Shown: positions 46,397-55,761, counted from the stretch's first letter. The stretch: DNA of 64,000 nucleotides from Robiginitomaculum sp. (GCA_015485335.1 WFTT01000093.1:18075-82074), one strand, 5' to 3'. Numbers and translations: made by a program. Notes: a model not told the origin generated them from the letters alone.

Positions 46397-46496
46397 GGCG
46401 CGCGTTTTACGAGGATTGCGCGAAGGGGGCAAGCATTTGCGTCTTTTGCACTGACAACCATTGTCCCGCATCGCCTAAACGGATATGCCTCTTCCC

Positions 46497-46697
46497 ATGA
46501 AAATCACCCTGAATGGCGAGGCCCATGAGGTCGAAAGCGGCACTACCGTCACCGCCTTGCTGGGTGCGCTGAAAATCCCCCTTGTCAAAGTGGCGGTAGA
46601 GCGCAATCTCTGCATCGTTCCGCAATCGACCTTTGACGAAGTGATTCTGCAAGAGGGCGACCGGATCGAAATTGTACGCTTTATTGGTGGGGGATGA
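46497..46697 (+). CDS. thiS: Sulfur carrier protein ThiS
   Basis: ThiS is the ubiquitin-like sulfur donor for the thiazole ring of thiamine. The C-terminus ends in FIGGG, whose Gly-Gly is adenylated and thiolated. [18 protein letters not shown] opens the beta-grasp fold. From the ATG at 46497 it is 66 residues, the usual size; an ATG at 46485 adds four. It overlaps thiG by ATGA. No TPP riboswitch is recognisable in the 100 bp upstream. Confidence 0.92.
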   Translation: MKITLNGEAHEVESGTTVTALLGALKIPLVKVAVERNLCIVPQSTFDEVILQEGDRIEIVRFIGGG

Positions 46698-47473
46698 CCA
46701 TGCAGGACAAACCATTGGTGATTGCCGGGCGGGAATTTACGTCGCGCCTGATTATCGGCACCGGCAAATACAAGGACTATGCGCAAAACGCGGCGGCCCT
46801 TAAGGCCTCGGGGGCTGAAATGGTTACCGTGGCCATGCGCCGGGTGAATGTGATGAACCCGGACGAGCCAATGCTGGTGGATTTCATCAACCCCAAAGAA
46901 ACCGTCTATCTGCCCAATACGGCGGGGTGTTTTACCGGCGAAGACGCGGTGCGCACTTTGCGTCTGGCGCGCGAAGCCGGGGGCTGGTCCCTGGTCAAGC
47001 TGGAGGTCTTGTCAGACCCCAAACATCTTTACCCCGATATGGAAGAGACCGTGCGCGCCGCCAAAATGCTGCTGGATGATGGTTTTGAGGTGATGGTTTA
47101 TTGTTCGGATGACCCGGTCTTTGCCCAAAAATTGGAAGACCTTGGCTGCGCCGCCATCATGCCGCTGGGCGCGCCCATCGGTTCTGGTCTTGGTTTGCAA
47201 AACAAGGTCAATATCCGCCTGATTGTCGAACAATCTTCGGTGCCGGTGATTGTGGATGCCGGAGTGGGCACCGCATCGGATGCCACCGAAGCCATGGAAC
47301 TGGGCTGTGATGGCGTGTTGATGAATACCGCTATTGCCGAGGCGCAAGACCCCATTCGTATGGCCCGGGCTATGAAACATGCGGTGATTGCTGGGCGCGA
47401 GGCCTATCTGGCCGGGCGTATGGCGAAAAAACGCTATGCCGACCCGTCCAGCCCGCTGGCCGGTCTAATTTAA
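46694..47473 (+). CDS. thiG: Thiazole synthase, ThiG
   Basis: ThiG builds the thiamine thiazole phosphate from DXP, dehydroglycine and ThiS thiocarboxylate. [13 protein letters not shown] at the start, the Schiff-base Lys in [24 protein letters not shown] and [18 protein letters not shown] are diagnostic. It has 259 residues. Only thiS accompanies it; the glycine oxidase (thiO) or thiH, thiF and thiE must lie elsewhere. Confidence 0.97.
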   Translation: MTMQDKPLVIAGREFTSRLIIGTGKYKDYAQNAAALKASGAEMVTVAMRRVNVMNPDEPMLVDFINPKETVYLPNTAGCFTGEDAVRTLRLAREAGGWSLVKLEVLSDPKHLYPDMEETVRAAKMLLDDGFEVMVYCSDDPVFAQKLEDLGCAAIMPLGAPIGSGLGLQNKVNIRLIVEQSSVPVIVDAGVGTASDATEAMELGCDGVLMNTAIAEAQDPIRMARAMKHAVIAGREAYLAGRMAKKRYADPSSPLAGLI

Positions 47474-47584
47474 CCTTTTCATGCAAGTTTACACACTATT
47501 GTATCCCTGCGACGTTTTACCTCTGCGGCTCTTCTCTTGCGCAACGGCGTAATATATGATCGGAAGAGGGGTGAGTAGACTCAA

Positions 47585-47613
47585 GAGGAGACGGGTGCCA
47601 TTGGCGCCCCGAT
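47585..47613 (+). promoter_or_regulatory. Shine-Dalgarno and start codon of hemA separated by a hairpin
   Basis: A strong GAGGAG at 47585-47590 lies 23 nt before the hemA ATG, too far for normal use. Between them GGGTGCC (47593-47599) pairs with GGCGCCC (47603-47609), including one G-U pair, around an ATT loop. Folding this 7-bp stem leaves only AC before it and CGAT after it, so the effective spacing becomes about 6 nt. Confidence 0.6.
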
Positions 47614-48837
47614 ATGTGCATGCAGTATGATGCCAAATTCGAAGCCGCCATTGATCAGGTAAAGGCCGAGGGCCGCTATCGGGTTTTTGCAGATCTGCGC
47701 CGCCAGCGCGGCAATTTCCCACACGCACAGTTTCGTACCCCCAATGGTGACGACAAGGATATCGTCATCTGGTGCTCCAATGACTATCTGGGCATGGGCC
47801 AGCACCCCTGCGTGATCGAGGCCATGCACACCGCCATCGACGCCGTGGGGGCGGGGGCGGGCGGCACCCGCAATATTTCCGGCACCACCCGCTATCACGT
47901 TGAACTGGAAGAAGAGCTCGCCGATTTGCACGGCAAGGAAGGCGCGCTTCTCTTTACCTCTGGCTACATCGCCAACGAGGCCACCCTGGCCACCTTGGCC
48001 AAAATCCTGCCCGGCTGTATCTATTTCTCAGATGCGATGAACCATGCCTCGATGATCGAAGGTATTCGCCGCGCCGGCACCCCCAAACACATCTGGCGGC
48101 ACAATGATCTGGACCATCTGGAAGAATTGCTGGCCGCCGCCCCGGCCGATGCGCCCAAAGTGATCGCCTTTGAGTCCGTCTATTCCATGGACGGCGACGT
48201 AGGACCGATCGCGGCCGTTTGTGATCTGGCCGACAAATACGGCGCCATTACCTATCTGGACGAAGTGCATGCGGTTGGCCTCTATGGGCCGCGCGGGGCC
48301 GGCATTGCCGAACGCGATGGCGTGATGGACCGGGTGGACATTATTAACGGCACGCTGGGCAAGGCCTTTGGCCTGATGGGCGGTTATGTGGCCGCCAATG
48401 CCACCATGATTGATGCCATCCGCAGCCAAGCCCCGGGTTTTATTTTTACCACTTCTTTAGCGCCAACCTTGGCAGCCGGCGCTGTCGCCAGCGTTAAATA
48501 TTTAAAACAAAACAATATATTGCGCGAAAAACATCAGGAACGCGCCTTGCGTCTGAAAACCCTGCTGCGCGAGGCTGGCCTGCCGTTAATGCCATCGGAA
48601 ACCCATGTGGTGCCATTGCTGGTTGGTGATCCGGTGGCCTGCAAGGCAGTCACCGATGCGCTGCTCAGCGAATATGGCATTTATGTTCAGCCGATCAATT
48701 ATCCCACGGTGCCGCGCGGTACCGAACGTTTGCGCCTGACCCCATCGCCTTTGCACGATGATGAGCTGATGGCCAATCTGATTGAGGCCCTGCAAAATGT
48801 GTGGGCGCGTCTGGGGTTATCTGCCAAGGCCGCATGA
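47614..48837 (+). CDS. hemA: 5-aminolevulinate synthase, HemA (ALAS)
   Basis: HemA condenses glycine and succinyl-CoA to 5-aminolevulinate, the first step of heme synthesis by the C4 route. This route is typical of alphaproteobacteria and mitochondria. [41 protein letters not shown] and the PLP-binding Lys in [13 protein letters not shown] are diagnostic. At 407 residues it is full length. ATG codons at 47614 and 47620 are both possible. Its end overlaps a small gene (ATGA). Confidence 0.97.
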   Translation: MCMQYDAKFEAAIDQVKAEGRYRVFADLRRQRGNFPHAQFRTPNGDDKDIVIWCSNDYLGMGQHPCVIEAMHTAIDAVGAGAGGTRNISGTTRYHVELEEELADLHGKEGALLFTSGYIANEATLATLAKILPGCIYFSDAMNHASMIEGIRRAGTPKHIWRHNDLDHLEELLAAAPADAPKVIAFESVYSMDGDVGPIAAVCDLADKYGAITYLDEVHAVGLYGPRGAGIAERDGVMDRVDIINGTLGKAFGLMGGYVAANATMIDAIRSQAPGFIFTTSLAPTLAAGAVASVKYLKQNNILREKHQERALRLKTLLREAGLPLMPSETHVVPLLVGDPVACKAVTDALLSEYGIYVQPINYPTVPRGTERLRLTPSPLHDDELMANLIEALQNVWARLGLSAKAA

Positions 48838-49079
48838 GCGAGGCGCCTCAAAGACGCGAAATCTTTTTCGAATTTACCCGTATGGATGAAAACCTGCGCG
48901 TATGCGCGGTGGATGCCATAACGGGCATTGAAATCGTTACCATTTTACCGGCCAGCACCCCGGAATCCCAAGCCCAGAAACAGGCCCTAAAAAAACTGTT
49001 GTGGCGATTGGAACGCGAAAGTGAAGGCGCAGAGGAGGGCGGCGATACGCCCCGACGGCCGCCCGGAAAATACATTTAA
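48834..49079 (+). CDS. Small conserved protein following hemA (DUF6898-like)
   Basis: The frame encodes 81 residues, starting at an ATG that overlaps the hemA stop by ATGA. The core [21 protein letters not shown], then [14 protein letters not shown], resembles small alphaproteobacterial proteins placed in DUF6898. The C-terminal third is charged and ends in RRPPGKYI. Coupling to hemA suggests a role tied to heme supply, but nothing in the sequence shows one. Confidence 0.7.
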   Translation: MSEAPQRREIFFEFTRMDENLRVCAVDAITGIEIVTILPASTPESQAQKQALKKLLWRLERESEGAEEGGDTPRRPPGKYI

Positions 49080-49092
49080 TATCATCACATCA

Positions 49093-50223
49093 CTAGCGCA
49101 GTCGTTTTAAGTACTGGCGCTCAAATGCGCGCTTTGCCCAATGGCCAACGCGCAAGGGCGGCAACATGAATTGACGCTTTTCCGTGCGATAAACCAACGC
49201 GCCTTTGTCCATGCTGTCGATCAGACACATAAGCTCGGTACGAAATTCCTCAGATGGGGTTTTGCCTTTGCATTCATCAACCAGATTTATGGCGGCGGCT
49301 TCGGCTTGCAGATCGGCCATGTGGGCCTGTTTGGGCATCCAGCCGGGACCGGGAAAGCTGCCTGCATCGCCCGCCACATAGGTTTTAGCCATGCCATCCA
49401 CCTGGCACAAAGCATTGGCGCGGATCATGCCACCGGGCGATAGCGGTAATTCGCTGTCTTTAAACCAGGCATTGCCGGTCATGCCGGGCATAAACAGGAT
49501 CAGATCGGCGTTAAACTGGCCACCTTCGGTGGTTACCGTATCGGCGGTAAAGCCTTTGATCTTGTGGCCAATGTGGATGTCGATATCCAATTCCTTCATA
49601 CGGGCCAACAGACGATCCACTGCCGCTTCGCCAAGGCGAGCACCCGGGCGTGGGGCCGGGCAGAAAAAAACCAGTTTAAAGGCCTGGCGGCGTTTTTCTG
49701 TGCGTAATTGGCGATCTATGCCAAAGAGAAATTCAAACATCGGCCCACCGCGCATGGCGGCTGGTTCCTTGGGATTGCCCGCAAAGCCACAGGCGATGGT
49801 GCCGCCGTCGAGCGCCGCCAAGCGATCCCGAATGGCCTCAGCGGCGGAAATGCCTTCGCACGGCGTGATGACGTGCTCTATACCGGGCAGTTTTTTGATA
49901 AAACGGCCGCCACAGGCAATGATCAGCCCGTCATTCTCAACATCACCGGCGCTGGTGTTCACCGTGCGACCGCCATTGGTAACGCCCGTGGCACTGGCCT
50001 CGATAAAGTTGATATTGTGACGTTTGATGAATTTTGCCAGGGGAATGCGCAAATCATCGCCGGTGCGTTTACCGCAGGGCACCCAGATCAGGCTGGGCAG
50101 ATAAATGAATTCTGCCTTGGGCGCGATCATGGTGATCTGTGCTTTGTGCTCCAGTGCCCGTAATTTGCGCGCGGCAGTGATAGCGGCAAATCCGGCACCT
50201 AACATTGTATAAGAGCGGCTCAT
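49093..50223 (-). CDS. Sulfide:quinone reductase-like FAD-dependent oxidoreductase
   Basis: The N-terminal FAD-binding motif is MLGAGFAAITAARKLR, shortened from GxGxxG. GLIIACGGRFIKKLPG and TYVAGDAGSFPGPGWMPKQAH are the later flavoprotein motifs. The pattern GTIACGFAGNPKEPAAMRGGPMFE and the C-terminal membrane-binding tail match sulfide:quinone reductases and related flavocytochrome c subunits. Cysteines at PSLIWVPCGK, IACGF and ELMCLID could be redox-active but I cannot align them with certainty. The ATG at 50223 is preferred for GAGA upstream; 376 residues. It may oxidise sulfide or another reductant to feed the quinone pool. Confidence 0.82.
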   Translation of the reverse strand: MSRSYTMLGAGFAAITAARKLRALEHKAQITMIAPKAEFIYLPSLIWVPCGKRTGDDLRIPLAKFIKRHNINFIEASATGVTNGGRTVNTSAGDVENDGLIIACGGRFIKKLPGIEHVITPCEGISAAEAIRDRLAALDGGTIACGFAGNPKEPAAMRGGPMFEFLFGIDRQLRTEKRRQAFKLVFFCPAPRPGARLGEAAVDRLLARMKELDIDIHIGHKIKGFTADTVTTEGGQFNADLILFMPGMTGNAWFKDSELPLSPGGMIRANALCQVDGMAKTYVAGDAGSFPGPGWMPKQAHMADLQAEAAAINLVDECKGKTPSEEFRTELMCLIDSMDKGALVYRTEKRQFMLPPLRVGHWAKRAFERQYLKRLR

Positions 50224-50287
50224 GACTGATTCTCGCATTGCTAGGAATTATGGATGATAGGCGTGAATGACAAAAATGTAAGCCTGT

Positions 50288-50329
50288 TTGACATTTTCAC
50301 GATAATAACAACACATAATATATATTATG
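50288..50329. promoter_or_regulatory. Promoter-like -35 box and 16-bp palindromic operator candidate
   Basis: In the 215-bp gap between the divergent SQR-like gene and ppa, CATAATATATATTATG at 50314-50329 is a perfect 16-bp palindrome. A TTGACA at 50288-50293 on the plus strand lies 20 bp upstream of its CATAAT half. The site is placed to control ppa, the SQR-like gene, or both. AT-rich palindromes of this kind are bound by ArsR-type repressors such as BigR in some alphaproteobacteria, but no such gene is in the window. Confidence 0.5.
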
Positions 50330-50438
50330 CGCCTTATTGAGGTTGCAGCACATTACTGAAAACGGGCTTCTCCCTCACCGGATTGAATGATAGCGATGTA
50401 TAAAATCACACGCCGCACACATTACGAATGGATCAAAA

Positions 50439-50972
50439 ATGGACATTAATGCAATCAGCGCCGGCAAAGCCCCGCCATGGGATGTGAATGCCATCATCGA
50501 AATTCCCTTGGGTGGCGTGCCGGTTAAATATGAAGTCGACAAGGAATCCGGTGCCTTGTTTGTTGACCGCTTCCTGCACACGGCCATGTTTTATCCCGGC
50601 AATTATGGCTTTATCCCCCACTCTTTATCTCTGGATGGCGATCCGATTGATGTGATGGTGGTTGGCCGCACACCGGTGATCGCCGGCTGTGTGATGCGCG
50701 TGCGCCCGGTAGGCATGTTGCAAATGGAGGATGAAAGCGGCCCGGACGAAAAAATCCTGGCGGTGCCAGTATCAAAACTGCACCCTTATTACGAAAGTGT
50801 ACGTACATACAAGGACTTGCCAGAGGTTATGTGCGATCAGATCAAGCACTTTTTCACCCATTACAAGGATCTGGAACACGAAAAATGGGTCAAGGTTGGC
50901 GAATGGCAAGGCGCGGACACCGCCGCCAATGCCGTAATCGAAGCCATTGCGCGCTACCAGTCTCAATCATAG
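50439..50972 (+). CDS. ppa: Inorganic pyrophosphatase, Ppa
   Basis: Ppa hydrolyses PPi to phosphate and so drives biosynthetic reactions. IIEIPLGGVPVKYEVDKESGAL, FYPGNYGFIPHSL and the metal-binding DGDPIDVMVVG are diagnostic of family I. Length (177 residues) is normal for bacterial hexameric enzymes. It starts with ATG at 50439. mazG begins 8 bp after its stop. Confidence 0.97.
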   Translation: MDINAISAGKAPPWDVNAIIEIPLGGVPVKYEVDKESGALFVDRFLHTAMFYPGNYGFIPHSLSLDGDPIDVMVVGRTPVIAGCVMRVRPVGMLQMEDESGPDEKILAVPVSKLHPYYESVRTYKDLPEVMCDQIKHFFTHYKDLEHEKWVKVGEWQGADTAANAVIEAIARYQSQS

Positions 50973-50980
50973 GAAACGGC

Positions 50981-51781
50981 ATGGCCGATTTGACCAGACT
51001 GCAAGCCATTATGGCGCGGCTGCGCAACCCGGAAACGGGATGCCCGTGGGATGTAAAACAGAACTTTTCCTCCATTGCCCCCTATACCATTGAAGAGGCC
51101 TATGAAGTGGCCGACGCCATTGCGCGCAATGATATGAATGATCTGCGTGACGAGCTGGGCGATTTGCTGTTTCAGGTGGTGTTTCATGCCCAAATGGCAA
51201 ACGAAAACAAAGCGTTCACGCTGGATGACGTCATTAATGGCATTTGTGACAAAATGGAACGACGTCACCCCCATGTATTTGGCACGGATGCTCAGATCGC
51301 AGCCGGCGTACAGGCCGAGGATTGGGAGCGCCATAAAGAACGCGAACGATCCAATAAATCCAAAGAAAACAACCGCAAAGCCGGTTTTCTGGACGGGATT
51401 GCACGCACCCTGCCCCGCCTGAAGCGCGCCCAGAAACTGCAAGCCCGCGCTGCCCGTGTCGGTTTTGACTGGCCGGACCTCTCTCCCATATTTGCCAAAC
51501 TGGACGAGGAAGTGGCCGAACTGAAAGAGGCCATAGACACGCCGGACAACGCCGATAATATTGCTGATGAATTGGGTGATATATTGTTTGTTTGCACTAA
51601 CTTGGCCCGAAAACTTAATATAGATGCAGAAAGCGCGCTGGAGCGCTCAAATGTTAAATTCGAGCGCCGCTTTGCCTATATTGAAAAATGCCTGACCGAG
51701 AGGAATATATCGCTGGATGATGCTGATCTGGACCTAATGGAGCGCTATTGGGTTGAGGCTAAGGCAATAGAACGTCAATAA
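50981..51781 (+). CDS. mazG: Nucleoside triphosphate pyrophosphohydrolase, MazG
   Basis: MazG hydrolyses NTPs and dNTPs to monophosphates and PPi, so its pairing with ppa makes sense. Two MazG repeats are visible: GCPWDVKQNFSSIAPYTIEE with DELGDLLFQVVFH, and LDEEVAELKEAI with DELGDILFVCTNLAR. KAGFLDGIARTLPRLKRAQKLQ joins them. The ATG at 50981 has AGGAAA upstream; an extension into ppa is rejected. It has 266 residues and meets hflX tail to tail with 3 bp between. Confidence 0.96.
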   Translation: MADLTRLQAIMARLRNPETGCPWDVKQNFSSIAPYTIEEAYEVADAIARNDMNDLRDELGDLLFQVVFHAQMANENKAFTLDDVINGICDKMERRHPHVFGTDAQIAAGVQAEDWERHKERERSNKSKENNRKAGFLDGIARTLPRLKRAQKLQARAARVGFDWPDLSPIFAKLDEEVAELKEAIDTPDNADNIADELGDILFVCTNLARKLNIDAESALERSNVKFERRFAYIEKCLTERNISLDDADLDLMERYWVEAKAIERQ

Positions 51782-51784
51782 ATT

Positions 51785-53110
51785 TTAAGAGCTTACTCTT
51801 TCCGGCAATATTTCCGGAAAAGCAGCCACCAGCGCACCCAGATTTTTGCTGTCCAATTGCGCCATCAGGATTTGTTGGCCGTTTTCATCGGCCCGGGTAT
51901 CCAGCAATTTACCATTTCGGCAGATCCACGGGCTGATCCGCCCTTCGCCGGCGGGCACATTGATGCGTACGGTAATTGAGCCAGAAGAGAGAATATCCTC
52001 GATACGTTTGATCAGGGTTTCTTGTCCCTGCCCCGAAACGGCGGATAGCAGAACCGGATTGGGGGTGATGGATTGGGCCTGGGCCTGTAACAGGGCGCGA
52101 TCTTCCTTTGGCACCAGATCGATCTTGTTCCAGACTTCCAATATGGGAATGGCGTTCTCATGGGCGCTGAATAACTGATCCAAAATGGTGTTTACATCCT
52201 CGCGCTGTTCGGTGCTTTGGTCCGAGGCAATATCGCGCACATGGATGATCAGGTCGGCCTCCAGCACTTCTTCCAGCGTGGCGCGAAAGGCGGCGATCAG
52301 CTCGGTCGGCAGATCCGATATAAAGCCCACCGTGTCGGAAAGAATGGCCTCGCGCCCCTGCCCCAAAGCAATCTGGCGCATGGCCGGGTCCAGCGTGGCG
52401 AACAGCATGTCCTCGGCCAGCATTTTGGTGTCGCACAGGGCATTGAACAGCGTGGATTTGCCCGCATTGGTATAGCCCACCAGGGCAATCACCGGATACG
52501 GCACGCGTTGGCGCGCCGAGCGGTGCAAGCCCCGGGTGCGGCGTACATTATCCAGGGCCTTGCGCAGCCGCGTTATGCGTTGCCCGAGCAAGCGCCGGTC
52601 GGTTTCCAATTGACGTTCCCCCGGCCCGGCAAGAAAGCCTTTGCCGCCCCGTTGACGTTCAAGGTGGGTCCAGGTTCTGACCAGGCGCGAGCGTTCATAG
52701 GTCATAAGCGCCAGTTCTACCTGCAAACGGCCTTCCTTGGTGCGGGCACGCAGGCCAAAGATTTCGAGAATAAGGCCGGTGCGGTCAATAACCTTTACAT
52801 CCAGCGCCTTTTCCAGATTGCGCTGTTGTACCGGGGTCAGGCTGGTATCAACAATCAACAGCCCGGCATCGTGTTCGCGAAGTTCGATCCGCAAATTATC
52901 GATCAGCCCCTTGCCCAGAAAGGCACCGGCATGGGCCTTGCGAATGGGGACCAGACGGGCCGCGGGGACGTTCAGCTCCAGTGCCAGAGCCAGACCTTTG
53001 GCCTCTTCAAGGCGCACATAGGGATCCCGCGCACCACCTTTGGGCACAGGCCCTTTGTGCACGGGGACAATTACAATGGCGTTTTGTTGGGGACTGGCCG
53101 GTGCGTTCAC
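51785..53110 (-). CDS. hflX: GTPase HflX
   Basis: HflX is a ribosome-splitting GTPase used in heat and other stress. The N-terminal domain has [20 protein letters not shown] and [34 protein letters not shown] leads into the G-domain with [15 protein letters not shown] and [15 protein letters not shown]. It has 441 residues. The GTG start overlaps the hfq stop as GTGA, so the hfq-hflX pair is coupled, as in E. coli. Confidence 0.96.
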   Translation of the reverse strand: MNAPASPQQNAIVIVPVHKGPVPKGGARDPYVRLEEAKGLALALELNVPAARLVPIRKAHAGAFLGKGLIDNLRIELREHDAGLLIVDTSLTPVQQRNLEKALDVKVIDRTGLILEIFGLRARTKEGRLQVELALMTYERSRLVRTWTHLERQRGGKGFLAGPGERQLETDRRLLGQRITRLRKALDNVRRTRGLHRSARQRVPYPVIALVGYTNAGKSTLFNALCDTKMLAEDMLFATLDPAMRQIALGQGREAILSDTVGFISDLPTELIAAFRATLEEVLEADLIIHVRDIASDQSTEQREDVNTILDQLFSAHENAIPILEVWNKIDLVPKEDRALLQAQAQSITPNPVLLSAVSGQGQETLIKRIEDILSSGSITVRINVPAGEGRISPWICRNGKLLDTRADENGQQILMAQLDSKNLGALVAAFPEILPERVSS

Positions 53111-53367
53111 GCGCCTTCATCACCACTTTCATCTTCATCCGATTCAAAAAGGGAAACCGGTGCGGATGGCATAATGGTGGAAATGGCTTGTTTATAGACC
53201 AATTGTGAGTGACCATCGCGACGCAATAGAACACAGAAATTGTCAAACCAGGTGATAATTCCCTGTAATTTCACCCCATTAACCAGAAAAATGGTCAACG
53301 GTGTCTTGGTCTTTCTCAGGGCATTCAGAAACGTATCTTGTAAACTTTGTTTTTTTTCGCCAGCCAT
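53107..53367 (-). CDS. hfq: RNA chaperone Hfq, with a His-to-Gln change in the Sm2 motif
   Basis: Hfq is a hexameric Sm-like chaperone for small RNAs. The N-terminus [17 protein letters not shown] and the Sm1 segment [18 protein letters not shown] are typical. Sm2 reads [12 protein letters not shown], where nearly all Hfq proteins have YKHAIST. The codon is CAA, one base away from a His codon. Another difference is FDNF for the common FDQF. It has 86 residues with an acidic tail ([10 protein letters not shown]). It is followed by hflX with a GTGA overlap. Confidence 0.95.
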   Translation of the reverse strand: MAGEKKQSLQDTFLNALRKTKTPLTIFLVNGVKLQGIITWFDNFCVLLRRDGHSQLVYKQAISTIMPSAPVSLFESDEDESGDEGA

Positions 53368-53434
53368 TGCCGTGCTCCGTTTGCGGCATGGAATGAGCCC
53401 ATAACCGGTTCGCAGTCTGTTAGTCTTGTTGCAC

Positions 53435-53463
53435 TATCTAATCGCGCTTTATAAGCGTGGCAA
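53435..53463 (-). promoter_or_regulatory. Sigma70-type promoter candidate for hfq-hflX
   Basis: On the minus strand TTGCCA (53463-53458) and TAGATA (53440-53435) are separated by exactly 17 bp. Transcription would start near 53428, leaving a leader of about 60 nt before the hfq ATG. The spacer holds a small inverted repeat, CGCTTATAAAGCG. Confidence 0.5.
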
Positions 53464-53473
53464 GTGCTGTGCG

Positions 53474-54325
53474 TTATGTAGCTGCTGTTTGCAAGTAATC
53501 TTTACGCAGCGCGCTGGCCAGGGGACCTGGCTTTCCCTGCCCTACGGCCACCCCATCAATATGGGTAATGGGGGTTACCAAAGTGGTCGCCGAAGTCATA
53601 AACGCCTCCTGGGCATTTTGGGCTTCTTCCAGGGAAAAAGAGCGCTCCTCCACCTTTAATTGCCGCTCTGCGGCCAGGGTTAGAACATGGGCACGGGTGA
53701 TGCCCCCCAATATGTCCGAGGACAAATTGCGCGTGGTCAGCACGCCTTCGCGGGTGATGATCCATGCATTGGATGACGAACCTTCGGTAATCTGGCCTTT
53801 CTCGTCCACCATCCAGGCTTCAAAGGCGCCCTTTTCATGGGCGGCCTGTTTGGCCAGAATATTGGGCAACAGGGATACTGTTTTGATGTCGCATCGCGCC
53901 CAGCGTTCGTCTGGCACGGTGATGACGGCCACCCCGTTTTTCGCCGTTTGATCCGCCTTGGCCGGATTGGTGCTTTTGGCAGTAATCACGATGGAAGGGA
54001 ACGTGTCTTTTGGAAAGGCATGATTGCGCGGGGCCACGCCGCGGGTGATTTGCAAATAAATGAGACCATTACGCACCCGGTTTTTGCGCATGATTTCACG
54101 CAATACCACGTCCAAAGCCCCCACACTCATGGGCATGGCTATGCGCAATTCGCCCAGGGAGCGCTTCAGACGGCGAAAATGCCCCTCACTATCCAGCATT
54201 TTGCCCTGGCGGACCGCCCAGACCTCGTAAACACCATCAGAAAACTGATAACCGCGATCCTCGATATGAATGCAGGCCTGATTATGAGGCACATAAGCGC
54301 CGTTTACATAGGCAATTCTAGACAT
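53474..54325 (-). CDS. dat: D-amino acid aminotransferase (class IV PLP enzyme)
   Basis: The 283-residue protein is a class IV aminotransferase of the D-alanine transaminase branch. AYVNGAYVPHNQACIHIEDRG and SDGVYEVWAV form the N-terminus, and GLIYLQITRGVAPRNHAFP the D-amino acid specific region. The PLP-binding Lys is in CDIKTVSLLPNILAKQ, and ITEGSSSNAWII closes the phosphate cup. It probably makes D-glutamate or D-alanine for the cell wall; branched-chain aminotransferase or ADC lyase activity cannot be fully excluded. It lies 8 bp after trkH. Confidence 0.92.
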   Translation of the reverse strand: MSRIAYVNGAYVPHNQACIHIEDRGYQFSDGVYEVWAVRQGKMLDSEGHFRRLKRSLGELRIAMPMSVGALDVVLREIMRKNRVRNGLIYLQITRGVAPRNHAFPKDTFPSIVITAKSTNPAKADQTAKNGVAVITVPDERWARCDIKTVSLLPNILAKQAAHEKGAFEAWMVDEKGQITEGSSSNAWIITREGVLTTRNLSSDILGGITRAHVLTLAAERQLKVEERSFSLEEAQNAQEAFMTSATTLVTPITHIDGVAVGQGKPGPLASALRKDYLQTAAT

Positions 54326-54333
54326 AAGGGTTC

Positions 54334-55743
54334 CTAATCTCTCCAGAATTCGGGGGATAACAAAGCCAACACGGCCAGAATCTCAACCCGGCCCAGGGCC
54401 ATGCCCAGACTAAGCATCAACAGGGCCGGTGGGGAAAGGTGTGAAAAATCACCCGGCCCGCCGGGTCCAGCTAGAAAGGACGGCCCCGCATTGGATATGG
54501 CCGCCACGGCGGCATTGCTGGCCTCTTCAAAATCGGCCCCAAAGGCGGCGACCGCCACAATCAGAAACCCCAGCGCACCGGCATAGCCCAATACATAGAC
54601 CCACAGATTGGTAAAACTGCTTTCGGGAATGGTCTGGCCGCGAAACCGGGTGGGTTTGACCGCCGAAGGATGGCTGAGCTTGAAAAGTTCAGACCCGGTG
54701 CGGCGAAACAACATTAAAAAGCGAATGACCTTCACCCCCCCCGCCGTCGACAAGGCCGCGCCACCAACCAGAACGATGCTCATGGTGATGGGCAAAGGCA
54801 ATAGGCCGGTCCCGCCCGGAGTCATGGGGGCTGCATTGGTGGTGGCCAGGGAAATACCATTCAAAATGGCCGGGCTGAGATGAGCCCCCGTTAAAAACAA
54901 TAAAACCGCCGAGAGTGCCGCCATGGCCAGGACGCCCAGGGTTTCCGGGTCCGAGAAATGCCAGACTCTGCCCCGATGCAGTTCCCAATGCAGGGTAAAA
55001 CTGGTGGCTCCGATCAACATGCCAATGGCCCCGCCCCAGGCGCCGATGCGCCCGGCAACCCCATCAAACGAGGAAACCCCGGGCAATATACCGCCAGTGG
55101 ATACAGAGCCGAACATGGCAATCATGGCATCAAAAAATGGGGCACCGGCCAGCAACAACCAGATCATAACCCCCAGGCTGGCCGTACCATACACACTAGC
55201 TACAATCAGTGACAAAGTACCGATCCGACTGCTCAGGTCTTCTTTATCCACGCTAAGCAGGGATGAGCGATACACCCCTGGCCCGGTGAGATAAAGCGGT
55301 GCCAAGACCGCCAAAGCCAGCAAGATCGACAAATACCCACCCAGCCATTGCAACAGTCCACGCCAGAAAATGACCGGTTGCCGGTCGCTGGCAAAAGAAA
55401 GAATCTGCCCCCCGGTGGTGGTTAATTGCGCCATAGCATCGCTATAGGCCAGAATATAAGGGGTCTGCGGCTCGGCCAGTACCAGGGGAATGGCCGCCAA
55501 AGCCGGGGTGCCCAGCCATACAATCATCATCAGCAACAGGGCACTGCGCACACTGCCCAAATGCTGCACGCCGCGCTCTCCAAGGCGTAAGATCAGGGCC
55601 AGCGCCGCGCATATAATGGCGGTGAGTACAAAGCCATGCATGATGTTTTCATCGCCAGAATTGACCGCCATGCGCCATCCGACCATCGCCCCAAGGGCCA
55701 GAAAGGCCGGGATAGCGGCCAGAATGCGCCAAAGGCCGCTCAC
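54334..55743 (-). CDS. trkH: Trk potassium uptake channel subunit, TrkH
   Basis: TrkH is the potassium-conducting membrane subunit that works with the gate protein TrkA. Four M1-P-M2 repeats are expected; selectivity-loop segments can be seen at LTTTGGQIL, MFGSVSTGGILPG, GGAALSTAGGVKVIRF and SNAGPSFLAGPGGPG. The length is 469 residues, close to the usual 480. The start is a GTG at 55743 with a weak ribosome binding site. It follows trkA after 18 bp. Confidence 0.95.
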   Translation of the reverse strand: MSGLWRILAAIPAFLALGAMVGWRMAVNSGDENIMHGFVLTAIICAALALILRLGERGVQHLGSVRSALLLMMIVWLGTPALAAIPLVLAEPQTPYILAYSDAMAQLTTTGGQILSFASDRQPVIFWRGLLQWLGGYLSILLALAVLAPLYLTGPGVYRSSLLSVDKEDLSSRIGTLSLIVASVYGTASLGVMIWLLLAGAPFFDAMIAMFGSVSTGGILPGVSSFDGVAGRIGAWGGAIGMLIGATSFTLHWELHRGRVWHFSDPETLGVLAMAALSAVLLFLTGAHLSPAILNGISLATTNAAPMTPGGTGLLPLPITMSIVLVGGAALSTAGGVKVIRFLMLFRRTGSELFKLSHPSAVKPTRFRGQTIPESSFTNLWVYVLGYAGALGFLIVAVAAFGADFEEASNAAVAAISNAGPSFLAGPGGPGDFSHLSPPALLMLSLGMALGRVEILAVLALLSPEFWRD

Positions 55744-55761
55744 GGCCTGGCCCCGCCGGTT

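Noticed and set aside
46397..46496. A TPP riboswitch before thiS-thiG.
   Set aside because: The leader is only about 100 bp and I could not find the THI-box core (CTGAGA and partner helices).
51787..51800. A 5-bp hairpin (AAGAG/CTCTT) as a bidirectional terminator between mazG and hflX.
   Set aside because: It is short, AT-rich, lacks a T-run on either strand and overlaps hflX coding sequence.
52217..53197. A 326-codon plus-strand frame opposite hflX and hfq.
   Set aside because: It is the mirror of hflX coding sequence with no ribosome binding site or motif.
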